Source: JAUIIK01 sp963745675
GTDB taxonomy: Bacteria; Chloroflexota; Chloroflexia; Thermomicrobiales; CFX8
Reading direction: 5' to 3'
DNA: 64,000 bases
Assembly (NCBI GenBank): GCA_963745675.1
Contig: CAVUYM010000015.1
Location: 1 to 64,000, forward strand
Below are positions 46,661-55,707 of this stretch, in pieces. The notes below the pieces were generated by a model that was given only the letters and a program-made list of their open reading frames with translations, was not told the origin of the DNA and did no database searches. The stretch's first letter is position 1. Each line of letters opens with the position of its first letter. Position numbers and translations under genes: made by a program.

Positions 46661-47146
46661 GTGAGCTCTAATTCAGTGAACATGGATCGTATGCTCGGCG
46701 CACTGCTGCGATTGCCCTCACAGGCAATCGTCGAACGGATCGCCCGCGATCTTTCCCGGGCAGGCCACGACGACCTTTCACCGGCTCAGTTCGTCGTCTT
46801 TCAGTATCTTCCTGCCGAGGGCGCACGCACAACGGAACTCGCCGAACGGGCCGGGATTACCAAACAATCCATGAGCGCGTTGGTACAGGCGCTCATCGCT
46901 AACGGCTATCTGGCAAGACAGCCTGATCCATCGGATCGACGAGCAGCGATCATCGTGCGCACCGCGACTGGCTGGGAGATCGAGCGCATCGCGCGCGAGG
47001 CGATCTCCGAGCTCGTCGATGAATGGCGTAATGCGCTGGAGCCGGGTCTGCTGGATGCCGGAATTGAAATGCTCCGCGCCCTCGCGGATTATCTCGATTG
47101 TCAGGAAGCGACGGCTTACGATTCACAACATAGCGAGGACCGTTGA
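46661..47146 (+). CDS. MarR-family transcriptional regulator
   Basis: 161 aa. The winged helix is SPAQFVVFQYLPAEGARTTELAERAGITKQSMSALVQALIANGYLARQPDPSDRRAAIIVRT, a canonical MarR DNA-binding domain with the Asp-x-Arg wing. GTG 46661 has GGGAGG six bases upstream. It probably represses itself and the divergent cupin gene through the 46.6-kb dyads. Confidence 0.93.
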   Translation: MSSNSVNMDRMLGALLRLPSQAIVERIARDLSRAGHDDLSPAQFVVFQYLPAEGARTTELAERAGITKQSMSALVQALIANGYLARQPDPSDRRAAIIVRTATGWEIERIAREAISELVDEWRNALEPGLLDAGIEMLRALADYLDCQEATAYDSQHSEDR

Positions 47147-47218
47147 GATGAATGCCTGATCCCCGAAGCTGCCTTGGCGCGCACGCTCGATTCCAGACAG
47201 GCAATCCATGAAATAACG

Positions 47219-47262
47219 CGAGGCTCCCGTTCTATGTCGGGAGCCTCGTTGGGTCTTTCTAC
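47219..47262 (+). terminator. Terminator between MarR and cupin genes
   Basis: Ten-base perfect stem GAGGCTCCCG / CGGGAGCCTC with an eight-base loop, followed by GTTGGGTCTTTCT. It separates the convergent MarR and cupin transcripts and may serve both. Confidence 0.7.
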
Positions 47263-47287
47263 TTCGATTGTCGGAACAGCAGTCGTG

Positions 47288-47785
47288 CTACTCCGCTGGC
47301 GGTGGCAGGATCTCGATACCGTACCTGGCGGCGGCGGCCATGAGACGGTCGAAATCCGGTGGACCGGACGGTGAACCTGGATTGAGGGGGTCCTCCACCA
47401 GGTCACCAGCTTCGGAGAAAAATCGTTCGTGGACGCCTCCTGGCATCGTCAGGACCAGGGTCCGGCCAGGAGTTTCGCCAACATTGCGATACGCGTGCGG
47501 TATGCCGCGGAAAGTCCGCGCGCAGTCACCCGGACCCAGGTTGTGTACCTCTCCATTGATTTCAAACGCGTACTGTCCTTCGAGGATGTAGAACGTTTCA
47601 TCGTCGTTGTGCTCTATGTGCGGCGGAACGCCAGCACCGGGCGGAGTGCGCACGTCGAACATCGCGTAGGCGCCGCCGGTTTCTTCACCTGTTGCGATAA
47701 ATCTGACGATGTCCTCAATTACGCGGTAAGTCTTGCCGGCATTGGCATTGACGATTCCGGCCAGACCCTGTTGCTGAATCACCAT
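47288..47785 (-). CDS. Cupin-domain protein (divergent from TetR gene)
   Basis: About 165 aa. Cupin motif 1 is VPPHIEHNDDETFYILEG and motif 2 is GPGDCARTFRGIPHAYRN. It shares GEETGGAY and the terminal AAARYGIEILPPP with the cupin at 46.1 kb. ATG 47785 is chosen because AAAGGAGG stands five bases before it. Quercetinase-like cupins look like this, but the substrate is unknown. Controlled, by position, by the divergent TetR gene. Confidence 0.87.
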   Translation of the reverse strand: MVIQQQGLAGIVNANAGKTYRVIEDIVRFIATGEETGGAYAMFDVRTPPGAGVPPHIEHNDDETFYILEGQYAFEINGEVHNLGPGDCARTFRGIPHAYRNVGETPGRTLVLTMPGGVHERFFSEAGDLVEDPLNPGSPSGPPDFDRLMAAAARYGIEILPPPAE

Positions 47786-47811
47786 CTCAACCTCCTTTGG
47801 TTGATAATTAG

Positions 47812-47838
47812 ACCGTTGTCTCATCGTGAGACTGTGGT
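47812..47838. promoter_or_regulatory. TetR-type operator dyad
   Basis: GTCTCA-TCG-TGAGAC is a perfect inverted repeat (47818-47832), extended by ACC and GGT at a three-base distance on each side. It lies in the 64-base gap between divergent cupin and TetR genes and overlaps the likely -10 (TATCAT) of the TetR gene. Confidence 0.75.
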
Positions 47839-47849
47839 ATCATAAGGCT

Positions 47850-48464
47850 ATGAAAGCAAGAAGTCAAGAGGGACGAGTCAACCAAAAACGAAGGACCAGA
47901 GCGGCACTTGTAGCTGCCGCAATCGAACTGGTCGAGGCCGGTGCGATACCGACGATTCCAGAGGTGGCCGACGCCACCGGAATCTCGCGAGCGACGGCCT
48001 ACCGCTATTTTTCGAGCCAGGAGAGCATGCTGCTCGAAACGATGCTCGAGCGGGCAATGCCTGAGATCGATCGTGTCGTCAGAGACTGGGATGAGTCGGA
48101 CGACGCGGCTGCCCGGCTGGATCAGCTTGTCGAGACGACCCTCTACGTTGTGATCGCTAATGACACGAGCTTTCGGGCGATGTTACGAGCTTCGCTCGAC
48201 CCACAAATGGCGGAAGGCAAGGTCCGTCGCGGAGGACGGATCGTCTGGCTCGAGCAGGCGTTGGAACCGGCACGCGATCAGTTCACAGCTCCGGAGTTCC
48301 GGCGGCTACTCAATGGATTGACGCCCTATGTCGGGATTGAAGCACTCGTGTCACTCTGTGACATTGCCGCCCTGACCCCTGAGCAAGCAGTCGAAACCGC
48401 GAGATGGGCAAGCGGTGCGCTACTACGATCAGCTCTCGCGGAAGCGAAAGGCACGGGCAAGTAA
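47850..48464 (+). CDS. TetR-family transcriptional regulator
   Basis: 204 aa. The helix-turn-helix region TRAALVAAAIELVEAGAIPTIPEVADATGISRATAYRYFSSQESMLLE is typical. The ligand domain includes LDQLVETTLYVVIANDTSFRAMLRASLDPQ. ATG 47850 starts only a few bases after the operator and probable -10, so the mRNA leader is very short. A degraded copy of the ligand-domain region occurs near 49.93-50.05 kb. Confidence 0.9.
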   Translation: MKARSQEGRVNQKRRTRAALVAAAIELVEAGAIPTIPEVADATGISRATAYRYFSSQESMLLETMLERAMPEIDRVVRDWDESDDAAARLDQLVETTLYVVIANDTSFRAMLRASLDPQMAEGKVRRGGRIVWLEQALEPARDQFTAPEFRRLLNGLTPYVGIEALVSLCDIAALTPEQAVETARWASGALLRSALAEAKGTGK

Positions 48465-48550
48465 CGCACCATTTCCTCCGAAGACGAGCTTGAACTAGCA
48501 TGTGGAACATCTCCTGGCCCGCGCGTCAATTGCCACAAATCCAACGACGG

Positions 48551-49814
48551 TTAGACCACCTGCACCACGGCCTCGCGAACGGCGAGATAGCGGCGCACGA
48601 AGAGCATCGCGATGACCAGCGGGATGGTGCCGATGATGGCTACAAGAAGCGGTAGCGACGGGTCGACAACGTAGAGGGCGCCGGCGATGAAGGGGGCGAC
48701 CGCGTAGCCGCCACCGCCGAGCACCTCCAGCAGGGCGAAGGCGCGCGACCGCAAGCGGCTTGGCGTCACCTCGCCAAGCGCGGAGTAGATCAGACTCCAG
48801 GATACGAGGTAGCCGCCTCGGAAGAGGAACGCGAGCTCCGAAAATCCAGATGCTTCCGCCGAAATAGAACAACAGAAACGCGACCGGGCAGAGCAGCGTC
48901 GAAAGTAGCAACGCGTTCCACGGCCGGGATAGCCCCTTGACGCGAGCGATGGCGACTCCGAGGATCACGCTGCCGAGCGCGAAGACCGAACCGAACTGAC
49001 CGATCGCGCGGATGCCGACCCCATGCACGTCCTGCAAGTAGTTGGGAACGAGGGTAAATCCGGTCGTCAGAACGAGCAACAGTGCCATGAAGACGCCACA
49101 GACGATGAGGATCGGTCGGAAGGCGAACACATCGCGATAGCCGCCGCCCGGTTCGTCGTCAACCGATATTTCGACTGGTCGCAGGCGCGTGAAGAAGATC
49201 ACCGAGATTGCCGAAGCGGCCGCAGCAGCGAAATAGATCGCCCGCAGTGCAACGCCATCAGCCAGCGGGCCGGCCAGCAACGGCGAGATGATCAGCGCGG
49301 AGCTGGGGCCGACGGTGTAGATCAGCGTGAAGGCGCGTGTGCGCGTCGCGTCGTCGGACGAGTCAGCAATCGCCTTCGATATGACTGGAAACGAAACATT
49401 TCCGACTGACATGATCAGAATAGCCGGCAGAAGCTGCCACCACTCCTGCGCCAGACCGTAGAGCACGAGTCCGACTACCGTCATACTGCGGCCACCAACG
49501 ATCAGCGTGCGCATCGGAATGCGGTCGGCGATCCAGCCGGCGGGGGCCAGGAAGAAGAGTCGCACTAGACCCTGGACGCCGATGACGACGCCAACCAGAC
49601 CCGGCGATGCGCCGAGAGACTCGATGTACAGCGGACTCAACGTCTGATAGAAGCCAACCGACAACTCATTGAAGAGCATCGCCCAGAAGATGATGAGATT
49701 CGTGTGCGGCAGCCCGAGGCCCGGCCTCCGAAGACGGCGTTCTGTGATCGGTCGCCTGGCCAACCTGGGGCGCCTGCGCCGTCGACTTTTCTTTTCAGGC
49801 TCTGCCACGCTCAC
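48551..49814 (-). CDS. Major facilitator superfamily transporter (one frameshift)
   Basis: About 420 aa with twelve hydrophobic segments. The loop 2-3 region is LAPAGWIADRIPMRTLIVGGR and the central segment has FPVISKAIADSSDDATRTRAFTLIYT. The frame shifts near 48835 and continues as TPSRLRSRAFALLEVLGGGGYAVAPFIAGALYV to the stop at 48551. Start is probably GTG 49814 or 49808 (VSVAEPEKKSRRRRR), since the region before it does not look like membrane protein. A small-molecule exporter or sugar/drug type; substrate unknown. Confidence 0.85.
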
Positions 49815-49924
49815 CCCGCACCGGGCAATGAAATCAGCCGCGCCAGAAGTGGCGAGGAGAACTGTAGCAGGCGGGAGCCCATAGGGGGTGGATTCCCAGG
49901 AGCTATCGAAGGTATTCCGCCACA

Positions 49925-50070
49925 CGTCCGTGCTGCCCAACTGGATCAGTTCGTGGCGGCATCAGCCTCGTTATCGCGAACGATGCCAGCTTCCGGGCGA
50001 CGCTGCCGGATCTGCGCGCTTCGTATATGGCGCAAGGCGATGTGCGGCGGGTCGGTTTGACCTAGCCGCG
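49925..50070 (+). pseudogene. Decayed fragment of a TetR-like regulator
   Basis: RAAQLDQFVAASASL, followed in a shifted frame by VIANDASFRATL and then a segment resembling LRASYMAQGDVRR, matches the intact TetR gene at 47.85 kb (RLDQLVETTLYVVIANDTSFRAMLRASLDPQMAEGKVRR). No helix-turn-helix part remains and the region is broken in several frames. It is a remnant of a duplicated regulator lying between the MFS transporter and the serine hydrolase gene. Confidence 0.6.
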
Positions 50071-50232
50071 ACGGGCGCCGCGATGCTGCCGACAACCACC
50101 CTAATAGCCTTGAATTGCGACTGCTCTGCGAAAGATCCTTCTGAGCACCTGTAAGAAAAAACCGACTCACCGGTCCTACCACCAACAACGCCGACGAACG
50201 GCGCATCGAGACTGATGAGAAGGGACGCTCCA

Positions 50233-52131
50233 ATGCAAGGCACACGGATTACCATCTTCGCGCTACTTTTCACTTTGCTTACTACCACTTTGCTCGGCCC
50301 GCTCGGTGCTGCGGCGCAAACGCAGCCATCGCGCATACCGGACGGCGCACGTGGTGGAGTCTGTCAACCAATCGATACGGATGAACTTGCAGCCCCGTAC
50401 ATCTTCAAATACGGTCTCAACGGCGATACGCTGCAGGAAGACTTCTTCAGCAAAGAGAACCCGAACAGCTACCGCAACCAGAACTTCCGACCGACTCGGC
50501 TGACCGGCTACCTCGCCGGTAAAGACAATCTATTCATGACCAAGTGGGTCCAGCATGGCGAGGGCAACTGGTACAGCTGGTTCGGGATGACCGGCGATGA
50601 TTTCCACCAGCACTATCTCGAGCTCCGCCACAACTACCGCCCAATCGACGTCAGCGGCTACAACACTGCCAAGGGCGAGACCCGTTACAACGTCATCTGG
50701 GAAGAGAATCTCGCTGGAGTGGACTGGAAGATCCACCGTGACGTCAGCCGCGCCGGCATGCAGAATCTCGTCAACGACTATGCGAAAAAGGGCTACGTCC
50801 CGGTCGTCGTCGAAGGCTACATCCGCGATGGCCGCCTCAACTTCATCTCGATCTGGGAGCGTGGCGACTGCCGCTGGAAGATGCACAATGACATGAGCCG
50901 CGAGGAGTACCAGCTCAAGCTTGACGAATACGAGAACCAACTGCGCCCGGTTCACGTCGACGCCTACGTCAACGAGGGCGAAGTGCGCTACTCGGCCATC
51001 TGGTATGGCATCGATGGTCCGGCCTATGAACTGCGATCGAACCGCGACTGGTATCTCTTCCAGCGCCTCTTCAACAACTACCGCGCTGAGGGCTATGTGA
51101 TCGACACCTTCTTCGCCGTTGACGATCCCAGCGGCTGGACACGCTATGGCGGGCTCTGGGCCTTCAACACGCCTCTGCCTGTCGACGAGACATCGTCACT
51201 AGCAAGCAGAGTTGCCTACCATGTCGACCGTGTTCCTGGACGGGCCGGTGCAGCAGTCGTCGATCTGAAGTCGGGCGACTCGATATTCAGCCACGCCGAC
51301 GCGCCCTACGGCACATCCAGCACGATCAAGATCGCCATCCTCTACGCGCTGCTAAGGAAAGCAGACGCTGAGGGTATCGATCTCGATAGCACATTCATAA
51401 ACGTCGGTGAAAAGTATGGCTCGAACGGTGGCAATCTCCTCAACGAGGACAGCCTCTACCTGCTCAGCTACCTCGTCCAGATCATGATCGACAACAGCCA
51501 CAACTGGGCCACTAATCGCCTGATCGACTACGTCGGCGTCGACCAGATCAACCAGGAACTGGATAATCTCGGCATCAAGACGACCCGCATCCAGCGCTAC
51601 ATGACCGGCGGCGGCGCTCCGAGTATGCACGGCCAGTCCGACCCGGTCGGCGACCTGATGGCCGGCTACGACAACTTCGGCACACCACGCGAGTTCGCCA
51701 TATTGTTGCAGGCTGTATACGACAACGACGGACTCCTGACCAACGACGCCCGCCAGCGCTTCTTCGATGTGCTCGGGAATGCGAACAAAGGCTTCGCTTC
51801 GGCCGTCCTCGGCGAAGGGGTAGATAGCAACTGGAACGACGTCATCAAGATCTACAACAAGGCCGGCAGCAATGACTTCGCGGATATCAGCGCAGGCGAT
51901 GTCGCTCACCGTCCCCAAATCGACGACGACTTCGCGCAGCGCAGCGAAGCTGGTTACCTGGAGTTCGATGGCGACAATATGGTCATCTACGCTGTCTTCG
52001 TCGACGAACTGGATGTCGGCGCAACCAACCCGGCGGGCAGCGATGCCATAAAATGCATCCCTTATGAAATCGCCAAGGACTACTCGGGACTCTCAACTGG
52101 CGTCGTCCCCGATGAGTGCGCCTACCCATAG
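50233..52131 (+). CDS. Secreted beta-lactamase-fold hydrolase with N-terminal tandem repeats (polyglycine-hydrolase-like)
   Basis: 632 aa. A signal peptide (TIFALLFTLLTTTLLGPLGAAAQ) starts at ATG 50233, behind AAGGG. Residues about 90-300 contain about four repeats of 50 residues with the pattern GY-x10-(F/I)xxIW-x8-W-x10-(F/L)xxxYxxxGYxPV, like bacterial tandem repeat domain 1. The C-terminal class A beta-lactamase-like domain has Ser363-x-x-Lys366 (SSTIK), Ser422-His-Asn424 in place of SDN, and Lys543-Ala-Gly545. Fungal polyglycine hydrolases share this two-part layout. Extracellular peptidase or esterase is likely. Confidence 0.85.
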   Translation: MQGTRITIFALLFTLLTTTLLGPLGAAAQTQPSRIPDGARGGVCQPIDTDELAAPYIFKYGLNGDTLQEDFFSKENPNSYRNQNFRPTRLTGYLAGKDNLFMTKWVQHGEGNWYSWFGMTGDDFHQHYLELRHNYRPIDVSGYNTAKGETRYNVIWEENLAGVDWKIHRDVSRAGMQNLVNDYAKKGYVPVVVEGYIRDGRLNFISIWERGDCRWKMHNDMSREEYQLKLDEYENQLRPVHVDAYVNEGEVRYSAIWYGIDGPAYELRSNRDWYLFQRLFNNYRAEGYVIDTFFAVDDPSGWTRYGGLWAFNTPLPVDETSSLASRVAYHVDRVPGRAGAAVVDLKSGDSIFSHADAPYGTSSTIKIAILYALLRKADAEGIDLDSTFINVGEKYGSNGGNLLNEDSLYLLSYLVQIMIDNSHNWATNRLIDYVGVDQINQELDNLGIKTTRIQRYMTGGGAPSMHGQSDPVGDLMAGYDNFGTPREFAILLQAVYDNDGLLTNDARQRFFDVLGNANKGFASAVLGEGVDSNWNDVIKIYNKAGSNDFADISAGDVAHRPQIDDDFAQRSEAGYLEFDGDNMVIYAVFVDELDVGATNPAGSDAIKCIPYEIAKDYSGLSTGVVPDECAYP

Positions 52132-52151
52132 GCCATCTCAAAGAATTCACA

Positions 52152-52190
52152 ACTGCCCGATCTCTTGGTCGGGCAGTCTCGCATTTCCAT
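52152..52190 (+). terminator. Terminator after the serine hydrolase gene
   Basis: Perfect nine-base stem ACTGCCCGA / TCGGGCAGT with an eight-base loop, then CTCGCATTTCCATTTATTTG. It separates this gene from the convergent DinB-like gene. Confidence 0.65.
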
Positions 52191-52208
52191 TTATTTGCAG
52201 GGACCGCC

Positions 52209-52751
52209 TCAATCGATCCAGTCGAGAGCTGCAAACTGTTCCGCATGCTCCCACTCGTGCATCCCGTGAAGGAGGAGCAATCCGCGGACTCCCGGTTCGC
52301 CAAGGCCGTCGATCCTGATTCGGGTATCCCGTTTCACCTGGCTGGCCATCTTCAGCGCCCGCTCGAGTTCGACGTCACACTGGTCGAGCAGCGCCAGCGT
52401 CGCTTTTCGGTCCAAAACCCTCGCTTCCACCTCTTCGTCGGGTGCGCCTCCCGGGTCGGCCCCGGCGAGTTGCTGGAGCGCGAGTTGCAGCCAGAACATC
52501 ATCTCGAGCAAGTGACTGGCCAGCTCCCCTGCTGACCAGACTGGTTCACCATCCTCGTCGGGCGGCTGCGGTTCGAATGCCCTGGCAGGCAGCATCGCGA
52601 CCGTCTCTCGTATCTCCTGGCGGGCTTCGTGAATCGTCTCGACCAGTTCCGCCTCGGAGTATTTCGACGCTACACCTTCGATCGTCTGCTGCCGTCGGAC
52701 AAAGACAGTATCTTCCAGTTCAAGTAGATGGTCCCGGTCAATTGAAGCCAT
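52209..52751 (-). CDS. DinB-like / YfiT-type metal-dependent protein
   Basis: 180 aa, helical. The three-His metal site of the DinB/YfiT four-helix bundle appears as WSAGELASHLLEMMFW and LLLHGMHEWEHAEQ. Such proteins are often thiol-dependent transferases or isomerases. Intact. It is divergent from the GNAT gene and shares a promoter region of about 136 bases with it. Confidence 0.8.
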   Translation of the reverse strand: MASIDRDHLLELEDTVFVRRQQTIEGVASKYSEAELVETIHEARQEIRETVAMLPARAFEPQPPDEDGEPVWSAGELASHLLEMMFWLQLALQQLAGADPGGAPDEEVEARVLDRKATLALLDQCDVELERALKMASQVKRDTRIRIDGLGEPGVRGLLLLHGMHEWEHAEQFAALDWID

Positions 52752-52887
52752 GTCGGTAGCTCATCCTCTCCGCCAACGTCGTACAGTGATGACACCACAT
52801 GGAGATGTCCGTCTCCAATGGATCGGCCTGTCAGTGTTGCGCGCCGAGATTGCATTGATACCGCTACCGGGAAGGAAACCTTCGCAG

Positions 52888-53634
52888 ATGGCCGATCTCT
52901 TGTCAGTCGCGGCAATGAACAACGTCCTCCAGAGCGAAGCAGTCCTGGCGGCGCTTGGCTCCGCCGGTTCGTTTACCGACGCGTTTTGGTCCAACGGCCA
53001 CTCCTTTGATATTCCCTATGCGAACGGCGCAACCCTCGGAGGTGAGGCGAAGAAGGTACAGCACCTTCAAGCGATTGAAGAGCTGACCGCGTCGCGTACC
53101 GACCTGCCCGCAACCCACATCATGGACTCGCGAGCGACGCTCGACCTGGTGCCGCTCGGATATGAGGTGAGGCTAGCCGATGAGTGGTTCGTTCGGGACG
53201 GCGGGAATGAAACGGATGCCGCGCCACCTCCTGTGTTGATCGAGATCGTGTCGAGCGCTGCCGGGATGGCCGAATTCGAAGCAGCGAGTGTGGCCGGGTT
53301 TGGCGGCGATCCGCCCGAGGTCCCTGGACATACCTATCCAGCGTCGCTTCTATCTGACGAGCGCTTCACCATGTTCTGTACACGGGTTGACGGCGAGATC
53401 GCGTCCGGCGTCTTCCTCTTCCGCGATCCAGAGTGCACCGGAGTATTCACCTTCTTCACCTTACCCTCCCATCGAGGGCAAGGTCTGGGAAGCGCAGTCC
53501 TGCGGCATGCCCTGAGCCATGCCCCGGATCTCCCGCTGGCCACCAATCCCTCATCCATGTCACGCGGCATTTTCGAGCGGTTGGGATTTCGGGCGATCGG
53601 CGAACGGCGTATCTGGGTGACCGAAAAGCATTAA
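52888..53634 (+). CDS. GNAT-family N-acetyltransferase
   Basis: About 248 aa from ATG 52888. The C-terminal part contains the acetyl-CoA site LPSHRGQGLGSAVLRHAL and FERLGFRAIGERRIW. The first 100 residues (MNNVLQSEAVLAALGSAGSFTDAFW) form a degenerate second GNAT-like half, common in environmental members. Earlier in-frame starts back to 52750 exist but would overlap the divergent DinB gene. Substrate unknown. Confidence 0.83.
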   Translation: MADLLSVAAMNNVLQSEAVLAALGSAGSFTDAFWSNGHSFDIPYANGATLGGEAKKVQHLQAIEELTASRTDLPATHIMDSRATLDLVPLGYEVRLADEWFVRDGGNETDAAPPPVLIEIVSSAAGMAEFEAASVAGFGGDPPEVPGHTYPASLLSDERFTMFCTRVDGEIASGVFLFRDPECTGVFTFFTLPSHRGQGLGSAVLRHALSHAPDLPLATNPSSMSRGIFERLGFRAIGERRIWVTEKH

Positions 53635-53642
53635 CCTGCAGA

Positions 53643-54020
53643 CTACACGTCGTCGCTCATCGGCGGTGCATCTCCGGAATCGGCGGGTAGCCAGCTGATC
53701 GTCAGCAGAAAGGCTCCAGCTTCCAGGGCACGTACAGAGTGGCGCACATCCGTCTGAATCGATAGTAGGTCTCCGGCAGCAAGCTGCCTGGAATCGTTAC
53801 CGGCTATGTCAACTTCGAACGAGCCCGTAAGTGCGTGGATGGTGATAGGTCCGGGAGCGCTGTGCTCATGGAGCTCTGCGCCGGATCGCATGGTGATGAG
53901 CACGACCCTCAACCGATCGGACTTGATTAGCGTCTCCGCGCGCCTTCCGCTCCGCGAATCCTCCGGTTCTAGCCGCGCGATCTCATCCTTCAAACGTACC
54001 TCGCCCAGTATGGCTTCCAC
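53643..54020 (-). CDS. Small cupin-domain protein
   Basis: 125 aa. A single cupin barrel: AELHEHSAPGPITIHALTGSFEV (motif 1) and LAAGDLLSIQTDVRHSVRALE (motif 2). It has the short form found in regulatory or stress-linked cupins. Convergent with the GNAT gene, whose stop is nine bases away. It is not closely related to the two cupins at 46-48 kb. Confidence 0.82.
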   Translation of the reverse strand: MEAILGEVRLKDEIARLEPEDSRSGRRAETLIKSDRLRVVLITMRSGAELHEHSAPGPITIHALTGSFEVDIAGNDSRQLAAGDLLSIQTDVRHSVRALEAGAFLLTISWLPADSGDAPPMSDDV

Positions 54021-54184
54021 CGCTTCTTACTCCTTCGCGCGTCTTCTCAGGCAACCCGACATCACGAAAGTCTAGCGTCCACATCGAGCGAGCGGTCTTG
54101 CTCTGGCGGGGTTCAGCCTCTTCAACCGAGGGCCCACCCCTGCTACGATGCCCGTCATGGGTCTAACAAGAGAAAGGGCAACAC

Positions 54185-55606
54185 ATGACCGCCGACCAGA
54201 CGATGATTGACTATCTGAACGAGAATTACGACCACTTCTCCGCCCAGGCGCGGGCGATCTGGGAGAACCCGGAGATCGGGCTACAGGAGAAGTTCGCGTC
54301 GAAGCTGATCGCCGACGAGTTGGAGTCCAACGGGTTCGAGATCGAGTGGGGCGTTGGCCAGATGGAGACGGCGTTTGTCGCCTCATGGGGCGAGGGCAAG
54401 CCAATCATTGGCATTCTCGGCGAATACGACGCCCTGCCAAGCCTCTCGCAGGATGCAACACCGGAGCGCAACGAGCTGGTCCCGGGCGGACCCGGTCATG
54501 GCTGTGGGCACAACCTCTATGGCGTTGGAGCTGCGGGCGCTGCACTGGCGATGCAGAAAGCCATGCAAGAGAGCTCCACCTCCGGAACAGTGCGCTACTA
54601 CGGCTGTCCGGCTGAAGAGACGTTGACCGGCAAGACCTACATGGCCCGCGCTGGGGTCTTCGACGATCTCGACGCCTCGATCACCTGGCATCCCGGCTAC
54701 GCCAACACCGTCTGGTCGAATGGCAGCAGCCTGGCGATGAACTCCTTCAAAGTGCACTTCCACGGCGTCGCCGCCCACGGTGCAGCCGCTCCACACCTCG
54801 GCAAGAGCGCCCTCGACGGAGCGATGCTGATGGACATCGGCGTCAACTACCTGCGCGAACACGTAGAACAGGATTCACGCATCCATAGCGTCATCCAGAA
54901 TGGCGGCGAAGCGCCCAATGTCGTCCCGCCGGAAGCGACGATCTGGTATTTCGTGCGAGCACCAAAGCGCGACCAGGTCGAAGCGATCTACGCCCGGATG
55001 CTCGACTGCGCCAAGGGCGCAGCCCTTATGAGCGGCACGACCTACGACGTCGAGTTCATGACCGGCTGCTACGAACTGCTTCCAAACGGCGTGATCAGCA
55101 ACATCATGCTCGACAAAATGGAAGCGCTTGGAGGCATCGAGTTCAGCCATGATGAGATGGCTTTCGCCCGTGACCTACAAGCTTCGCTCGACAAAGAAAC
55201 GATCGAGATGAACCGGCGACAGGTGTTGAACGGCGCGGCCGAAGGCACGACTGCCGAAGACATTGGCGATGTGTTGTGCGAAGGCGTCATCCGCCCAATC
55301 GATGAGTTCAGGATCATGCATGGCTCAACTGAGGTCGGCGATGTCAGCCAGATCGCGCCTACGGGCAACTTGCTGACCTGCTGCCATCCGCTCGGTTCTC
55401 CGGGCCATAGCTGGCAGATCACGGCCTCGTCAGGGCACGGCATCGGCTTCAAGGGCATGGATTATGCTGCCAAGGCGATGGCCCTGACCGGCTTCGAATT
55501 GATGACCAACCCCGAAGCGCTCAAGACCGCACAGGACGAATTCAAGGAGAAGACCGGCGGTCGCAAGTACGTGTCGCCCTTGCCCGAGGACGCAATCCCG
55601 CACTAG
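54185..55606 (+). CDS. M20-family amidohydrolase, AbgB-like (aminobenzoyl-glutamate utilisation type)
   Basis: 473 aa, intact. Metal and catalytic blocks are GILGEYDALPSLS, GHGCGHNLYGVG, YGCPAEETLTGK and ASITWHPGYAN. The dimerisation part has FKVHFHGVAAHGAAAPHLGKSALDG and GEAPNVVPPEATI. The C-terminal MHGSTEVGDVSQIAP and SPGHSWQ are specific to the AbgB branch. It likely cleaves an N-acyl glutamate or indole conjugate. GAAAGGG precedes the ATG. Confidence 0.92.
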   Translation: MTADQTMIDYLNENYDHFSAQARAIWENPEIGLQEKFASKLIADELESNGFEIEWGVGQMETAFVASWGEGKPIIGILGEYDALPSLSQDATPERNELVPGGPGHGCGHNLYGVGAAGAALAMQKAMQESSTSGTVRYYGCPAEETLTGKTYMARAGVFDDLDASITWHPGYANTVWSNGSSLAMNSFKVHFHGVAAHGAAAPHLGKSALDGAMLMDIGVNYLREHVEQDSRIHSVIQNGGEAPNVVPPEATIWYFVRAPKRDQVEAIYARMLDCAKGAALMSGTTYDVEFMTGCYELLPNGVISNIMLDKMEALGGIEFSHDEMAFARDLQASLDKETIEMNRRQVLNGAAEGTTAEDIGDVLCEGVIRPIDEFRIMHGSTEVGDVSQIAPTGNLLTCCHPLGSPGHSWQITASSGHGIGFKGMDYAAKAMALTGFELMTNPEALKTAQDEFKEKTGGRKYVSPLPEDAIPH

Positions 55607-55628
55607 AAGCGCCTCTGGAGAACGTAGC

Positions 55629-55654
55629 GGGCCGGCGAACTTCATCGCCGGCCC
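55629..55654 (+). terminator. Hairpin after the AbgB-like gene
   Basis: Perfect ten-base stem GGGCCGGCGA / TCGCCGGCCC with a six-base loop, without a T-run on the plus strand. It lies between convergent genes and is a candidate transcription end. Confidence 0.45.
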
Positions 55655-55707
55655 GATCCGATATCTTCCCGGACGTCCATCCAGGCGTTTACAAGCGGAC
55701 GAGGTGT

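Noticed and set aside
54346..54626. Overlapping frames within the AbgB-like gene
   Set aside because: Shadows of the intact 473-codon gene in the third frame.
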